Shown here piece by piece: positions 22,616-24,024 of a stretch of DNA of 24,024 nucleotides. Below the pieces are notes generated by a model, which made no database searches, was not told where the DNA came from, and saw only the letters and a program-made list of their open reading frames with translations. This DNA is from a virus. The translations under genes and the position numbers were made by a program. Positions within the stretch are counted from its first letter, which is position 1; every line of letters starts with the position of its first letter. Where the stretch lies: IMG/VR virus record IMGVR_UViG_3300022539_000319, positions 1 to 24,024 of that record; one strand, 5' to 3'.

Positions 22616-22656
22616 GGCTGAATAAGAAGGAGATTCCTTCTCGTTCGGCCTTTTTT
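22616..22656 (+). terminator. Bipartite hairpin with T-run in the terminase leader
   Basis: GGCTGAA (22616-22622) pairs with TTCGGCC (22644-22650, one G-U), enclosing GAAGGA/TCCTTC (22626-22631/22635-22640), and six T follow. A terminator so close to its promoter suggests attenuation or antitermination of the terminase operon. Confidence 0.55.
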
Positions 22657-22684
22657 ATTGATTGTTTGTGTTCGGAACTGATTT

Positions 22685-22867
22685 ATGGAAAAGCGTAAGC
22701 GTTTAACAAAAGAAACGTTGATAGGATTTCGGGTGACTAAGGCCGAGGCACGTTCGATTGATATTTTAGCTGAGTTGACTGGCACGAATCGTTCAGTTGT
22801 TCTAAGACGTTTTGTACCAGACCTGAAAGAAACGCGGTCGCTTGATAAAGCGGGAAATAACGTATGA
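22685..22867 (+). CDS. Ribbon-helix-helix-like small protein
   Basis: 60 residues. The opening KETLIGFRVTKAEARSIDILAELTGTNRSVVLR has the beta strand, helix, turn, helix order and spacing of CopG/Arc-type ribbon-helix-helix repressors. The stop overlaps the terminase start (ATGA), so it is cotranslated; it may regulate this operon or take part in packaging-site recognition. The ribosome site is weak. Confidence 0.55.
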   Translation: MEKRKRLTKETLIGFRVTKAEARSIDILAELTGTNRSVVLRRFVPDLKETRSLDKAGNNV

Positions 22868-23508
22868 CTGATAATGGAGAATTAACACCAAAACAGCAAA
22901 GATTCTGCGAAGAATACATAATTGATTTGAACGCTGCTCAGGCAGCAATTCGGGCAGGATACGGCGAGAAATCAGCTCGTAGCAAAGCCTCACAGCTATT
23001 AACAAAAGTAAACATTCAGAACGAAGTGCAAAGACTTAAAGCTAAGCGCTCAAAACGAGTACAACTTGATGCTGATGATATTGTCCAGGAACTTATGCGG
23101 GTAGGATACAGCAATATCCGAGACTATTTGACGGTAGATGAAGATGGAGAAGTATATATCAAGAATTTTGATGATATTGACCGAGACAAGCTGGCTGCCG
23201 TCGAATCCGTCAAGGTAAACGTAACCAAGAACAAAGATGAGAGCAGGGAATACAAAACAACTCAATTCAAGCTACATAACAAGTTGACCGCTTTAGACCA
23301 ATTATGCAGACACTTGGGGTTATTTAAGGCAGATAGTCTCCAGAGAACAGAACAGGTTGAGGATTTTACGCCTGAGCAGCGAAAACGACTCAAGCACTTA
23401 GCAGGCTTAGCAGACGGCCTTGATAATAAGCGGGGCTTAACTGAAAGCCCACCAGACACCACTAAGAACGTCTCTCTTGAATCAGAGATTTCCGGAGAAC
23501 AAAGATGA
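22864..23508 (+). CDS. terS: Terminase small subunit
   Basis: 214 residues. LTPKQQRFCEEYIIDLNAAQAAIRAGYG (8-34), then SARSKASQLLTKVNIQNEVQRL, is the terminase_2 helix-turn-helix N-terminus, which recognises the packaging site on phage DNA. The middle (DDIVQELMRVGYSNIRDYL ... KLTALDQLCRHLGL) is the usual oligomerisation part, and the tail is polar. It should assemble as a ring and present DNA to the large terminase, which is not in the window. Start and stop both overlap neighbours by ATGA. Confidence 0.85.
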   Translation: MTDNGELTPKQQRFCEEYIIDLNAAQAAIRAGYGEKSARSKASQLLTKVNIQNEVQRLKAKRSKRVQLDADDIVQELMRVGYSNIRDYLTVDEDGEVYIKNFDDIDRDKLAAVESVKVNVTKNKDESREYKTTQFKLHNKLTALDQLCRHLGLFKADSLQRTEQVEDFTPEQRKRLKHLAGLADGLDNKRGLTESPPDTTKNVSLESEISGEQR

Positions 23509-23636
23509 ATCCGAATCATAACGGAGAAACAAAAAAAGCATTCTTTTTTCTGCATAAGGCCGGTACACCCTGGGGGTCGGTCTTTGTGGGCGCAGATAGA
23601 GTTCCTTGCCCCCTTAAATGTATATCGTTTTTTTAG
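23505..23636 (+). CDS. Possible 43-residue protein after terS
   Basis: The ATG overlaps the terS stop (ATGA). The text contains KKAFFFLHKAGTPWGSVFVG and ends CPLKCISFF; two cysteines, no known motif. GGGGG (23572-23576) and CCCCC (23609-23613) could pair. Coding status is uncertain. Confidence 0.35.
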   Translation: MNPNHNGETKKAFFFLHKAGTPWGSVFVGADRVPCPLKCISFF

Positions 23637-23647
23637 GATTATGAGTT

Positions 23648-23860
23648 ATGGTAGAAAAAAAAGAAGGCGTAAAACTTATATTCGCAGACCCCGACCCTGA
23701 CAAGAAAATAGTGTCTATGTTGGAATTAGAGGGTTTTGTATTGGTTGCTACTGAAAGAGGCATATATAGGCTTTCAGCAAATTCTTCCTTCTCCAAAGAT
23801 GAACGTGATACTGCAATCCGCTTGCAAGTCGAGGATAAGGGAATAAAAGGCGAAGCATAA
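23648..23860 (+). CDS. Hypothetical 70-residue protein
   Basis: The ATG at 23648 is preceded by AGGAT. KKIVSMLELEGFVLVATERGIYRL is a compact beta-rich block reminiscent of small proteins found next to phage structural genes, without known function. It is followed 13 nt later by a tail gene. Confidence 0.5.
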   Translation: MVEKKEGVKLIFADPDPDKKIVSMLELEGFVLVATERGIYRLSANSSFSKDERDTAIRLQVEDKGIKGEA

Positions 23861-23873
23861 CGGAGTTATAAAC

Positions 23874-24024
23874 GTGGCAAAAGTCTCACATCTAATTCTC
23901 TCAACAAATGCTGGCGAACAGAGTCCCTTGATGGCGAACAGGATAGACCAAGAAAAATATGCTTTCGGATGCCGGATTCTTGAAAACTTTTTCCCGTTGA
24001 TTTACGGTGCTGCCGAGAGGCGTC
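23874..24024 (+). CDS. N-terminus of a podoviral tail protein, cut by the window end
   Basis: Starts at GTG 23874, 8 nt after CGGAG. Only 50 codons are present: LILSTNAGEQSPLMANRIDQ, then EKYAFGCRILENFFPLIYGA and AERR. The pattern NAGExSPL...DxEKYxxGCRxLENFxPxxxGxAxRR is the conserved N-terminus of the tail protein family whose C-terminal body opens this window. The next residue in that family is proline; the last base, C, fits. Confidence 0.7.
   Translation, partial: MAKVSHLILSTNAGEQSPLMANRIDQEKYAFGCRILENFFPLIYGAAERR

Noticed and set aside
1-24024. Closing the window into a circle joins the right-edge and left-edge tail reading frames in frame.
   Set aside because: The join would skip the rest of the N-terminal domain and half of a LamG domain, and would place arginine where the family has proline-glycine; in-frame joining has a one in three chance.
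1-24024. tRNA genes, CRISPR arrays and insertion sequences.
   Set aside because: I looked for T-loop motifs, regularly spaced repeats and transposase motifs and found none that I could support.

Overview
The window is part of a temperate, podovirus-like tailed phage or prophage, about 24 kb of moderate GC. Almost all genes run on the + strand, tightly packed with ATGA, TAATG or TGATG overlaps. The host is not stated in the sequence. The style of the main integrase and of several small proteins reminds me of phages from Planctomycetota metagenomes, but this is a weak inference. The window is not a closed genome. The left edge cuts into a tail protein of the podoviral tail-tube/tail-assembly type, and the right edge ends 50 codons into a gene whose N-terminus belongs to the same family. 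No large terminase, portal or major capsid gene is visible.

Layout. 1-10982: virion module, with a LamG-containing tail protein, a small gp53-like fibre-tip protein, a hypothetical protein, a GNAT-like protein, a T7 gp14-like internal virion protein, a second internal virion protein that appears to start at an AUU codon, and a 1408-residue ejection protein. 10983-11650: structured non-coding DNA around a small minus-strand membrane protein. 11650-14840: regulatory and replication module, with an HTH-like protein, operators, a small HTH protein, a replication initiator with internal iterons, a DnaC-type helicase loader, a possible CsrA-like protein and an AlpA-like HTH. 14845-20750: accessory and integration module, with an HNH-AP2 homing endonuclease, a winged-helix protein, a methyltransferase, integrase 1, an HNH nuclease and integrase 2, which has two core-binding domains. 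20765-21941: minus-strand operon of two small proteins and integrase 3, which lacks the core-binding domain. 21942-22684: control region with operators, a C/A-rich repeat tract and a G-quadruplex motif. 22685-24024: RHH-like protein, small terminase, two small proteins and the start of a tail gene.

The most unusual signal is a set of three intergenic RNAs (about 11444-11562, 15509-15608 and 18727-18840) with no sequence similarity in their main stems but one shared architecture. Each follows a promoter of the form TTGAC(A/G)-16 bp-(T/G)A(T/G)(A)AT. Each has two long interleaved stems in the order A-B-A'-B', which is a pseudoknot or a mutually exclusive switch. Each has a small AAGG...CYTT hairpin one nucleotide before A', and a linker of about 9-10 nt between A' and B'. 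Two of them end in a U-run just before the next gene. They precede accessory genes: an unknown protein, a winged-helix protein, and the HNH nuclease with integrase 2. This looks like a family of phage leader or small RNAs that I do not recognise. The possible CsrA-like protein and a GGA-loop hairpin in the second RNA suggest, speculatively, an RNA-binding partner.
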